In this document: positions 57,197 through 64,000 of the stretch, piece after piece
Numbering within the stretch: the stretch's first letter is position 1
Layout: every line of letters begins with the position of its first letter
Source: Pseudomonas svalbardensis
Lineage (GTDB): Bacteria; Pseudomonadota; Gammaproteobacteria; Pseudomonadales; Pseudomonadaceae
Assembly (NCBI RefSeq): GCF_030053115.1
Contig: NZ_CP125619.1
Location: forward strand, 6,099,001 to 6,163,000
Length of the DNA stretch: 64,000 nt
Direction of reading: 5' to 3'
Translations under genes and position numbers: made by a program
Notes under the pieces: generated by a model
Databases searched by the model: none
What the model saw: only the letters and a program-made list of their open reading frames with translations
What the model was told of the DNA's origin: nothing

Positions 57197-58920
57197 TCCG
57201 CCACTCCATTGCTACGCTCAGCCACTCGCGCGGGAATCTTCGATACCTTGCCCGCGTCGGTCATCAACGAGGCGTACCGCTTGTAAGCCTGCGCCGCCAG
57301 CGCTTTATTGTTCAGGCCCCAGTAACTGTCTGCGAGGTTCAGATAGGCCACGGTTCGGGTGGGGTTTCTGGCAATTACCGCGTTCAACAGCTCAGTGGAC
57401 TCTGCGTAATAGCCGGTTTCACCGAATAGAAACCCCAGGTCGTTGGACCAGCCCGGCGATTGAGCGAAGTCATACTTTTGCGCGATGTAGCTGTCCGGAT
57501 AACAGTGACCGCTGCCTCCATCCATCAGGAAATTCGCCATCACCGTCGAAACGGCCTCGGTCTGCCCTTTTCGATACAGCGCCAACGCCTTGTCGAGCTG
57601 TTCCACGACGTCAGTCATCATTAATTTTTTGTAATCGCTGGCAGCTTTAATGCGCAAGTCAGACAACTGCTCAAACACTTTGCGTCCATCGAAAAACGCC
57701 AAAGACATTTCACCGATCAGGCTTTTGGGTACTTCTTCGACACTGACAACCGAGTGATCACAGGACTCGTTATTGACGACCTGTAATACATTTTTCAGCT
57801 CGAACTGCCTGGAGCTTTTGTTGTAGCGAAACACCAGGTTGAAGTTATAAACGGCGTTATCTTCTTCGCTGCTGACCAGCACAAGGGCGTTTCCGGCTTC
57901 GGCAGAAGACTGCTTGACCGACACGGACTCGCCTTGCATATCGATGACCTTCAGCACGCCAGCCGGGTTGTTGATTATGTTGACGCTGAAGATATCGCTC
58001 ATGGCCGACGAGTATTGGCTCTTGATCAACGGCAATGCCTTGGAGGTATCCAGCAGGATGTCGTCACCGGTGCCGTGTTCAGGTGTGATCTGCAGGCGGC
58101 GGAAGTCTGCCCCAGCATCACCGGACAGCACAGACACGTTTTGACGGGATGCATCACCCAATAAACTGGCCTGTTGCTGTTTGATCACCGTTGGCTGATG
58201 GGCGCTGGAACTCGGCTGCGCGACCTCTCCCGTACTCAGCGAAACTGTTTCTTTCAAGGGAAGCGCGCAGCCGGAATCACACGCCATCTTCAGAAACTCG
58301 GGCTCGTCAGTCCCCTCGAACACATAAGTTGCCGCGCCATTGCGTTGCCCGTCGCTGTACACCGGGACACTGACCGCCAACGAACCGGCGGCCGAAGATG
58401 CAGGGGGTTGATCCGCAACCGTTACCACGCTGGCTTCAACGTCCTTGCAAAGGGTGTTGATGGCGGAATCCAGAAGCCCCTGCCCCGCGCCAGCAACCAA
58501 CTTCGCATTGGCCGGACGGCAGTCATAGCCATGCCAGTACGGGCCAATCTGTGTAGAGATATCCAAGGAAAAAATATAGATATGGTTCAGGACGATCTCT
58601 TTACCGTCATAGCTGAAAACCACCCAACGGCGCGATTTAGCCGAAGAGTAATTCTCACTGTCCAGGATGTACTGCCTTCCGGATCGATACAGCGCGTTGG
58701 TAAACATCGCGCCGGTATATTCCGCGTCGTCGAACAGTCGCTTTCCTGAGCTGGCATCTAAAATATAGCCGTCTGCATTCAAGGCAACGGAACAACTGCC
58801 GGGCGTCTTGCCGTAAGGCTCACAGATCGTTGCGTGTGGAAAAACAAACTCAGCGGCGCCAGCGCCAAAACTCAATAGCGTCATCAGGAACATTGAAATC
58901 TTTAAGGTATACAGCTTCAC
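57193..58920 (-). CDS. Exported protein with C-terminal TPR-like repeats, function unknown
   Basis: About 575 residues, starting with a signal peptide (MKLYTLKISMFLMTLLSFGA). I chose GTG 58920 because it overlaps the preceding stop as GTGA. Two more GTGs lie just upstream. The mature part is beta-rich with several cysteines (CEPYGKTPGSC, CDSGCALP), and a TPR-like helical pair follows at the C-terminus (YYAESTELLNAVIARNPTRT, LADSYWGLNNKALAAQAYKR). No known family recognised. It is second in a minus-strand overlap chain with its neighbours. Confidence 0.75.
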   Translation of the reverse strand: MKLYTLKISMFLMTLLSFGAGAAEFVFPHATICEPYGKTPGSCSVALNADGYILDASSGKRLFDDAEYTGAMFTNALYRSGRQYILDSENYSSAKSRRWVVFSYDGKEIVLNHIYIFSLDISTQIGPYWHGYDCRPANAKLVAGAGQGLLDSAINTLCKDVEASVVTVADQPPASSAAGSLAVSVPVYSDGQRNGAATYVFEGTDEPEFLKMACDSGCALPLKETVSLSTGEVAQPSSSAHQPTVIKQQQASLLGDASRQNVSVLSGDAGADFRRLQITPEHGTGDDILLDTSKALPLIKSQYSSAMSDIFSVNIINNPAGVLKVIDMQGESVSVKQSSAEAGNALVLVSSEEDNAVYNFNLVFRYNKSSRQFELKNVLQVVNNESCDHSVVSVEEVPKSLIGEMSLAFFDGRKVFEQLSDLRIKAASDYKKLMMTDVVEQLDKALALYRKGQTEAVSTVMANFLMDGGSGHCYPDSYIAQKYDFAQSPGWSNDLGFLFGETGYYAESTELLNAVIARNPTRTVAYLNLADSYWGLNNKALAAQAYKRYASLMTDAGKVSKIPARVAERSNGVAE

Positions 58921-59339
58921 CACTGACACCCCTTCTCGGGAGAAGACTCAATCTGCGGGTGATGCTCAAACCCATAGTGTTTCTTGCTTTTGGCATTGGT
59001 GTACGACATGCCGTAAATCAGTGCACCTTGCCGGACCATGACATATTCACCCGTGATCGCGCCGCCCACGACTTCGACCCACGTGGTAGTGAATTGAAAA
59101 GGTCGGCCCTCGGACATTTCTTCTTGCTCGGTACTTTTGTAGACCAACGGGATCGATTCTTTGGACGTTGCATACTTGACCGCCGCCCCGCTCCACTTGG
59201 CTGCCTGATCGTGGTAGGTCCTGAACTCAAACTTTATGTCCTTGCCTTCCTGGGATTTAAAACAGGAAATTTTCGTTTCCACTTCGCTGTGAGCGAACGC
59301 GGGGAAGGCCAGCAACATCAGCATCACTAACTTTTTCAA
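58917..59339 (-). CDS. Small exported protein, partial homologue of its upstream neighbour
   Basis: About 140 residues with a signal peptide (KKLVMLMLLAFPAFAHS). TTG at 59339 is the likely start, as GGGAG lies six bases upstream. The TTG at 59345 is too close to it. The last 40 residues, including MVRQGALIYGMSYTNAKSKK and ending EKGCQW, match the start of the truncated protein at 59364-59819. Here the protein stops right after CQW. First in the GTGA-coupled chain. Function unknown. Confidence 0.75.
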   Translation of the reverse strand: MKKLVMLMLLAFPAFAHSEVETKISCFKSQEGKDIKFEFRTYHDQAAKWSGAAVKYATSKESIPLVYKSTEQEEMSEGRPFQFTTTWVEVVGGAITGEYVMVRQGALIYGMSYTNAKSKKHYGFEHHPQIESSPEKGCQW

Positions 59340-59363
59340 AGACAACTCCCTTTGCCAAATCGC

Positions 59364-59819
59364 TTATGAATCGGTGATTTTCAACAGCCGGATTTCGTTG
59401 TTCACAAACTCGTAATAGTGAGTTCGGTCGCGGTTCTTCAGCCGTTTACCCTTCATGTCTTCTTCGGTATTGGCGGTGATGCCGGAGACGATGATCAAGT
59501 TGCTGTCGGGCTGGTAAGACAGCGTCAGCAAGTTGCCGTCGTAGGCATTGGGCAGACCCGTCGCGACCTCGCCCGTCTGCGCGTCCAGCACCTCGACACA
59601 CATCGTGCTGCCACTACAGCCCACCCTGTGCAGAGCGTAGTGTCCGGCGAAATTGACCTTGCCGGCGAGGGCTTGTGCTCGCGCTTCATCCATCCATTGG
59701 CAGCCTTTCTCCAAAGAGACTTCGGTGGCTGTATAAAAAAACCCGTATTCCTCGCCACTCGACTTATTCGTGTAGCTCATCGAAACGATCATCCCACCCT
59801 GGCTCACCATTTCGTATGC
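59364..59819 (-). pseudogene. 5'-truncated exported protein gene (FAGHY-type)
   Basis: An open frame with recognisable coding from about 59819 to the stop at 59364 (about 150 residues): MVSQGGMIVSMSYTNKSSGE, EKGCQWMDEARAQALAGK, VNFAGHYALHRVGCSGSTMC and YYEFVNNEIRLLKI. The signal peptide and first part are missing, because the sequence upstream of 59819 changes to unrelated DNA that reads well only on the other strand. Its start matches the end of the protein at 58917. It was probably disabled by a rearrangement. Confidence 0.72.
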
Positions 59820-59985
59820 TCGGTCTCGTGCGCATCGGCAATCGGCTGAAAAGTCCCATGGCCTGGGGCTGGTTGATCGCCGGCATCGTGCTGTGGGCGC
59901 CGCAGGACATGTGGTTTTCCCTGACGGCGCAGCTGTGGGTGAACCTGTGGATCGACGGCTTCGCACTGCTGACTGGCCGGTCCCC
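59816..59985 (+). pseudogene. Fragment of a membrane protein gene inserted in the island
   Basis: Read on the plus strand it gives LVRIGNRLKSPMAWGWLIAG, then IVLWAPQDMWFSLTAQLWVN and LWIDGFALLTG, with two hydrophobic helices and core-genome-like GC-rich codons. It has no proper start, and it ends where the next minus-strand gene begins. It looks like an internal or 3' piece of another gene joined at 59816-59820 and near 59985. Identity unknown. Confidence 0.55.
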
Positions 59986-59986
59986 A

Positions 59987-60778
59987 CTAATAGGCAATGT
60001 TGAGTGACTTTGCCGACACCCAACCTACCGTTTTGACCTTGCCGACAAACGTCACCTGAAAGTACAAACCCTCATCGTTTCGAACGTAGTCATCCAGCGT
60101 TACGCTGTCGCCGCGTACCAGATAGGCTTTCCTCTGAGTAAAAACCGCTTCATCGGTCTTGGTCAGCAAGTAAACCTTGGCATCGGCGATCGTCGCGTCA
60201 ACCGGCTGACCCGTTGCTTCGCTGATGATGTCGGGCAGTGCGCAAGCGTCTTCACCCTCACACATTTGCTGCTTGCCGAGACGCTCTGCAAACCACTCGC
60301 GCTTCTCGCAAGGGAAGTAATCCTTGCTATCAAAACATAAGGTATCGGTGTAATTCGTGGGTCCGTCCTTGTAGTAGCTGATGATTTGATTATTGGTAAA
60401 TTCCGGGTTGGTGATGGTCTTGACGGCGGAAGGCTTGAAACGGTTCTGCTGCGGATCAAAGACGAACAGCGAAAAGCTTTCATTCACCTCGTTCTCGGCA
60501 TATTTGATAGCCATGACGCACAGCCCTGAATCAGCGTCCGAACCGAAATAAGCGGCAAGCGCCTCGGTTTGCTCATCGGCATTCAGGCTGTAGCTTTCAC
60601 CGTTCTGCGCCATGACGCTGATGACGTCATTTTTCAGCTGCAACGTGCTTTGATCGCCGATGCACGGCCCCACTACTTTCTGCTCGCCCTGCGGTTCTAC
60701 GGTCACGCGTTGAAAATCGGCAGCACTCGCCATCGTGATAAAGCAGCCTGCCAGCAACACCAGAATTAAGTTTTTCAT
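59987..60778 (-). CDS. Exported protein with SH3-like C-terminal domain
   Basis: A 263-residue protein with a clear signal peptide (MKNLILVLLAGCFITMASAA). Its middle (SLFVFDPQQNRFKPSAVKTI and CFDSKDYFPCEKREWF) resembles proteins of the XAC2610-like type. The last 65 residues (KVYLLTKTDEAVFTQRKAYL, VRGDSVTLDDYV, GKVKTVGWVS) look like a bacterial SH3 domain. The next upstream gene, at 60812, ends in the same kind of domain. Function unknown. A role in binding or blocking cell-wall hydrolases is possible but unproven. Confidence 0.72.
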   Translation of the reverse strand: MKNLILVLLAGCFITMASAADFQRVTVEPQGEQKVVGPCIGDQSTLQLKNDVISVMAQNGESYSLNADEQTEALAAYFGSDADSGLCVMAIKYAENEVNESFSLFVFDPQQNRFKPSAVKTITNPEFTNNQIISYYKDGPTNYTDTLCFDSKDYFPCEKREWFAERLGKQQMCEGEDACALPDIISEATGQPVDATIADAKVYLLTKTDEAVFTQRKAYLVRGDSVTLDDYVRNDEGLYFQVTFVGKVKTVGWVSAKSLNIAY

Positions 60779-60811
60779 CTGTTTTACGGCACCCGTTCTA
60801 TGAAGTATCGA

Positions 60812-62098
60812 TCAGCAGCCACCGGCATCGCCGCATTGCACCCAACCCCGAATGGATTTGCCCTTCGGAGTTTTGAACAAGATCTTGACCCAATCCGACT
60901 CAACCCCTTCCTGCAACACCGAATCGCCCTGGATCAAATACATCTTCGTCACGTCGGCGAAAATCGGTGAACTGTAGATAGAGGTCTTCTTGTTGATCGT
61001 GAGCGTTACCTTGTCTCCCGCGGCCCAGTGTTTATAAGCGGCGGAATTAAGCTTGGCGACGATATCATCGGCGGTTTTGTAGGGGAACGTGTAGACCAAC
61101 TCCTCCGACTCGACATCGCGCGCAATATCGCCGCCATTGCCGAAATAGTTCGACAGTCGCTCATCCCGCACATAACCCTTCGCCGTAGGGGAATATGCAT
61201 GAACGGTGTAGTACTCGCCCAGATAATTAACGCCCGTATAGGCTCTGATTCCGACGGCATGAATGATGAACAGCATCGGCGCGGTATCGGGTTTGGCCTG
61301 GGCTAGGAAAGCCGCTTGCACGCGCCCGGTGGCGGCCAAAAAGGGCAGCCCGCCGATATTCGTCTTTTTACCGTCGGCGCAATTTACAAAATCGACGTCG
61401 ATGGCCTTTTCGTCGGGGTCTTGGGATTCGTCTACGGGTAATTTGGTGTAGTTGAAAACGATAGTGCCTGAGTCGGTGTTCAACGCTGGCGAGGCTTCAC
61501 TTTTTGGGGGTTTACAGGTGATTCGGGCGAGGAGTTTTTTCAGGTTTGATTTCTCATCTTCATAAAAAGAATTGCACTGAGAAACCACCACTAAGCCCTT
61601 TGTTGTTTCTGCTTGAAGCGTGTTGCAGATTAATCCAGCCCCTTCAGTTCCCCCAGGTCCTGGGAAAATCACGTCTTTCATGTCCAATAGCGTCCAGCCT
61701 CGCTGCTGCATTACAGCTTTTGCTGTCGGCGCGGCGTCCGAATAATCCATGATTGAGTCAGCGTTGGGCAGTTCTATCAGCTTGTTGTAACGCTGGGCAC
61801 TATCCGTCCCGATGACCGCCAAAATAGCCTGCAGGTTTTTCCCGGTCAGAATGAAGGTGGGGAGATTGTCGAGGTTGGTGTCGTAGTCAGGTTGGTTGCG
61901 CGGCATAAGCTTGAGTATGTCCACGCCCCCTTCCTGAGCGCAGCTTGCGACCTTCAGTTCTGTTTGAGGCACGTCGAACGGGCAAGGTTGATCCTCAGCG
62001 AACGTATCCGCGCCACCCAGGAGCACGCTCAGCACAACACCGACCATCAGCGCCGTCGGGTAGCCGCTTCTCTTCAAAAAACAATCCATGTCAATCAC
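60812..62098 (-). CDS. Exported protein with SH3-like C-terminal domain, larger paralogue
   Basis: A 428-residue protein starting with GTG 62098, seven bases after GAAGG. A signal peptide (LMVGVVLSVLLGGADTFA) is followed by a cysteine-containing N-terminal part (CPFDVPQTELKVASC) and beta-rich central segments. A C-terminal SH3-like region (SIYSSPIFADVTKMYLIQGD, SVLQEGVESDWVKI, IRGWVQCG) is similar in layout to the end of the 59987 protein. It lies 33 bases upstream of that gene, so they are likely co-transcribed. Function unknown. Confidence 0.72.
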   Translation of the reverse strand: MIDMDCFLKRSGYPTALMVGVVLSVLLGGADTFAEDQPCPFDVPQTELKVASCAQEGGVDILKLMPRNQPDYDTNLDNLPTFILTGKNLQAILAVIGTDSAQRYNKLIELPNADSIMDYSDAAPTAKAVMQQRGWTLLDMKDVIFPGPGGTEGAGLICNTLQAETTKGLVVVSQCNSFYEDEKSNLKKLLARITCKPPKSEASPALNTDSGTIVFNYTKLPVDESQDPDEKAIDVDFVNCADGKKTNIGGLPFLAATGRVQAAFLAQAKPDTAPMLFIIHAVGIRAYTGVNYLGEYYTVHAYSPTAKGYVRDERLSNYFGNGGDIARDVESEELVYTFPYKTADDIVAKLNSAAYKHWAAGDKVTLTINKKTSIYSSPIFADVTKMYLIQGDSVLQEGVESDWVKILFKTPKGKSIRGWVQCGDAGGC

Positions 62099-62250
62099 TC
62101 AGAAACCTTCGTTTAACCTGCTCAGGTGTCGTGTTTAAAAATACCTGTTCATCCGCTGACACTGACTTCGACATCCTCGGACATTTCCTTCAATACGCGG
62201 GGGTGTTCGTGAACTAGGCGTGATTTGAGTTCACCTATAACCTCTGTTCG

Positions 62251-62470
62251 TCACCGCAAAAATGGTGACTCGGACGTGCAAGTCCGAATCCAGGTGCGCA
62301 ATTGCTTATGGCTATTCGTCGAGCGTTTTTCTATGCTCGCGGGTCGTTATGGCGGCTGTGCGTCGGAGGCCTTCGGGTCTGCCGGTTCCTGGATCGGTCT
62401 TGCACACCAACGCACAGCTGCCACCTCTTTCGAAGTGCAAAGCGAAACGGTGTCAGTCTCTTAATTCCAG
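62251..62470 (+). ncRNA. Strongly structured 5' leader of the DUF6124 gene
   Basis: Several stems are visible in order. TCACC/GGTGA is at 62251-62268 and TCGGAC/GTCCGA at 62270-62287. A 13-base helix with one G-U pair joins 62351-62363 to 62410-62422. It encloses an AGGCC-TTCG-GGTCT hairpin at 62367-62380. TTTCG/CGAAA lies at 62428-62447. A TATAAC box at 62236-62241 would start transcription just before the first stem. It may be a cis-regulatory RNA. The 383-base gap 62099-62481 otherwise shows no gene. Confidence 0.6.
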
Positions 62471-62481
62471 GAGATACATCT

Positions 62482-62865
62482 ATGATCAAGCCAACACCTA
62501 ATCCGCCAGAAGACTCAGCCACATCCCCCTACGAATCCTTCGATTCCAAAAAGCTTCACGAAGCCGCCGAACGCGCCCTCGACCATCACTTCGCGCCACC
62601 TCCCGACGAAAAACAAAAACGTCGCAAAGGCTACCTCTTCATCGTAGCTCCCGACCTCCACACCGAAACCCTCCTGGCCAACGCCTCAGAAGACCTGCTG
62701 GCCATCAGCGCCATCGCCGCCGACTTGGCCGACGGTGTGGAAGGTTCACGACGTTCAGTTGCCTTGGCACTCAGCAGGATGGCGGACGGCGTACATCTGT
62801 TAGTGGAACGAGCGTTGGATCACATTGATTCGCCGAATCCGGCGGAGCATCGGGCTAAGGTGTAG
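62482..62865 (+). CDS. DUF6124 family protein
   Basis: A 127-residue protein opening MIKPTPNPPE, then SFDSKKLHEAAERALDHHFA, LFIVAPDLHTETLLANASED and LADGVEGSRRSVALALSRMA. I recognise this as DUF6124, a family of small proteins usually present in several copies in pseudomonads. AGGAGATACATCT precedes the ATG. It has no signal peptide and is mostly helical. Function unknown. It is the only plus-strand gene in this stretch and lies behind the structured leader. Confidence 0.85.
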   Translation: MIKPTPNPPEDSATSPYESFDSKKLHEAAERALDHHFAPPPDEKQKRRKGYLFIVAPDLHTETLLANASEDLLAISAIAADLADGVEGSRRSVALALSRMADGVHLLVERALDHIDSPNPAEHRAKV

Positions 62866-62882
62866 AAAAACCGCGAATCGAA

Positions 62883-62905
62883 AAAGGGGACTTGGCGTCC
62901 CCTTT
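62883..62905. terminator. Bidirectional rho-independent terminator
   Basis: Perfect nine-base stem AAAGGGGAC / GTCCCCTTT with a TTGGC loop, preceded by further A residues. It lies between the convergent DUF6124 and XAC2610-like genes. Confidence 0.85.
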
Positions 62906-62911
62906 CCTGCA

Positions 62912-63367
62912 TTAACGTTGAGGAAATGTGGTCATGCACGATTTAGCCTCATTCATTTCCCAGTAAGTGCTGACAAGAGCTTTCTGCCTGCTCTCTATAC
63001 GGAGATTGACAAAGCCATCACCACAATCAGGAAGTATTTCCTTGAAAAAAACAGCTTCCGGCTGATACACAAAAATCCGGTGAATGGTATAGGTGCCCAT
63101 CCCATCATCGATCTGCCAAACAGCAAAATCCTTCATACCATCGAAATTAAAATCGTCTATCTGAACATGTAGATCTTTAATCGCCTCAAAATCGATTGTC
63201 CTGGATTCGGCATGGGTATCACCTTTAACGCCGATCGTTAAAGTTAAACCGTCCAACACAAGAGTTGCTTCGACTTTTTTAACTGGATTGAAAGTCGTTA
63301 CTTCGGCATAAGCTGAAGCACTCCATAACAACACAAGCAATGGCATCACAAGATTTTTAAACCGCAC
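62912..63367 (-). CDS. Exported XAC2610-like protein
   Basis: A 151-residue protein beginning with GTG, with GAGG eight bases upstream. A signal peptide (LVMPLLVLLWSASAYA) is followed by IDFEAIKDLHVQIDDFNFDG, then MKDFAVWQIDDGMGTYTIHR. This D-x-NFDG repeat-like pattern is that of XAC2610-related proteins. XAC2610 itself is a periplasmic inhibitor protecting Xanthomonas from its own secreted lysozyme-like effector. Whether this copy inhibits anything is not known. Base composition is clearly AT-richer than the core genes. Confidence 0.7.
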   Translation of the reverse strand: MRFKNLVMPLLVLLWSASAYAEVTTFNPVKKVEATLVLDGLTLTIGVKGDTHAESRTIDFEAIKDLHVQIDDFNFDGMKDFAVWQIDDGMGTYTIHRIFVYQPEAVFFKEILPDCGDGFVNLRIESRQKALVSTYWEMNEAKSCMTTFPQR

Positions 63368-63464
63368 TTAATTACCTCACCGAGTTGCATTGAAGACTTT
63401 ATTTGCAGAAGCGCACAAATAAATCTGTTCACTTTTCGTTCAGAGAAGCTGGCGAAACAAGTAC

Positions 63465-64000
63465 CTAATCATTCGCCACATCCAGCTTTATAGCCTGAAA
63501 AGCTTCTTTAATATCAGAAAGCTTAGGATCACCAATATCAGTTGATCGAGGAACACAAACGGAAAACGTCACAGTTGATTTGCCTACACCCGCCAAACCG
63601 TAAAAGCAGTCAAATCTCAATCCAGAACTGGCAATCGAAAATTTTTCCCTGGCTGCACTAATGTCCTCTTCCGAACTCCATAGCATAAAAGGCGACATTA
63701 CTACTCGAAGCGATGCAGTTCCGGACGCAGTCAATTGTTCAAGGCTAACTTTCCCTTCTTCGTTGCTCTGTCGTATCACATCATCTACGGCGTAGCTGTA
63801 AATGTAATTTCCCTTCCCGTCAAATCGTGCCGTATCTTTAAGTCGCGTTTCAAATGGTACAGGCTCGATAATAAAAACGTTTTCTTCTGTCAAAATATCC
63901 GGATTCAATTTTATCTTCGACGCAAACTCACCATAACAAATATTATTCTCAGCCCTGATCTCCAGACTAAACCCTGGCACTTCCGGGATTGAAACACCGC
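63465..64000 (-). CDS. Unrecognised protein, N-terminus beyond the window edge
   Basis: The frame is open to the right edge (…SIPEVPGFSLEIRAEN), so the start lies outside. A GTG at 63980 could start it, but no Shine-Dalgarno sequence is seen. About 175 residues are visible, beta-rich, with cysteines in NNICYGEF, RFDCFYGLAG and FSVCVPRS. I recognise no family. It is AT-rich and in the same orientation as the exported-protein run. About 100 bases separate it from the XAC2610-like gene. Confidence 0.6.
   Translation of the reverse strand, partial: GVSIPEVPGFSLEIRAENNICYGEFASKIKLNPDILTEENVFIIEPVPFETRLKDTARFDGKGNYIYSYAVDDVIRQSNEEGKVSLEQLTASGTASLRVVMSPFMLWSSEEDISAAREKFSIASSGLRFDCFYGLAGVGKSTVTFSVCVPRSTDIGDPKLSDIKEAFQAIKLDVAND

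Overview
The window looks like a chromosomal segment from a Pseudomonas of the fluorescens group. The gene order rep, xpt, cycB, pauR, dadX, RidA, dadA, lrp, pauB, kauB, rpmG, rpmB, radC, coaBC, dut, algC, argB, pyrE, crc, rph, yicC, gmk, rpoZ, spoT, ridA, exbB-exbD-tonB, oxyR, recG, HDOD gene is the order I recall from the P. aeruginosa PA5296-PA5346 region. The high GC coding, the REPIN-type intergenic repeats and the DUF6124 gene also point to Pseudomonas. No rRNA, tRNA, CRISPR array, insertion sequence or prophage was recognised.

Layout. 1-6.0 kb: a chemoreceptor running off the left edge, a LysR regulator, a MATE exporter and a pseudoreceiver-GGDEF-EAL protein. 6.3-11.6 kb: rep helicase, xpt, a long acetyl-CoA hydrolase/transferase and cytochrome c5. 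11.7-17.7 kb: D-alanine and polyamine catabolism (pauR, the dadA-RidA-dadX operon, divergent lrp, pauB). 17.8-28.5 kb: a DUF1127/MocR pair, a decayed chaperone-usher fimbrial locus with a frameshifted usher and no adhesin, a cardiolipin-synthase-like lipoprotein, an MFS transporter and the aldehyde dehydrogenase kauB. 28.5-54.8 kb: mostly conserved housekeeping genes, namely ribosomal proteins L28 and L33, a peptide-binding protein, coenzyme A, dUTP, alginate/LPS sugar, arginine and pyrimidine synthesis, Crc, RNase PH, YicC, Gmk, omega, SpoT, RidA, TonB-ExbBD, OxyR and RecG. It is interrupted by one unfamiliar three-gene islet at 37.2-38.4 kb.

54.9-64.0 kb is accessory. A small gene overlaps a Fic-domain gene in a toxin-antitoxin-like pair. 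Next come an SCP2-like protein and a run of exported proteins on the minus strand: LprI-type, TPR, FAGHY-type, two with SH3-like C-termini, and one XAC2610-like. Within this run one paralogue has lost its 5' end and is joined to a fragment of a different gene in opposite orientation. A DUF6124 gene in the same stretch sits behind a strongly structured leader RNA. Base composition becomes visibly AT-rich after 62.9 kb.

Functionally, the pau and kauB genes would feed putrescine and other polyamines through gamma-glutamylated intermediates under PauR. The dad genes convert L-alanine to pyruvate via D-alanine under Lrp. rpoZ-spoT-ridA are co-oriented, and exbB-exbD-tonB energises outer-membrane receptors. 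The best places to look for something undescribed are the exported-protein island (56.6-64.0 kb), the structured leader (62.25-62.47 kb) and the argB-pyrE islet.
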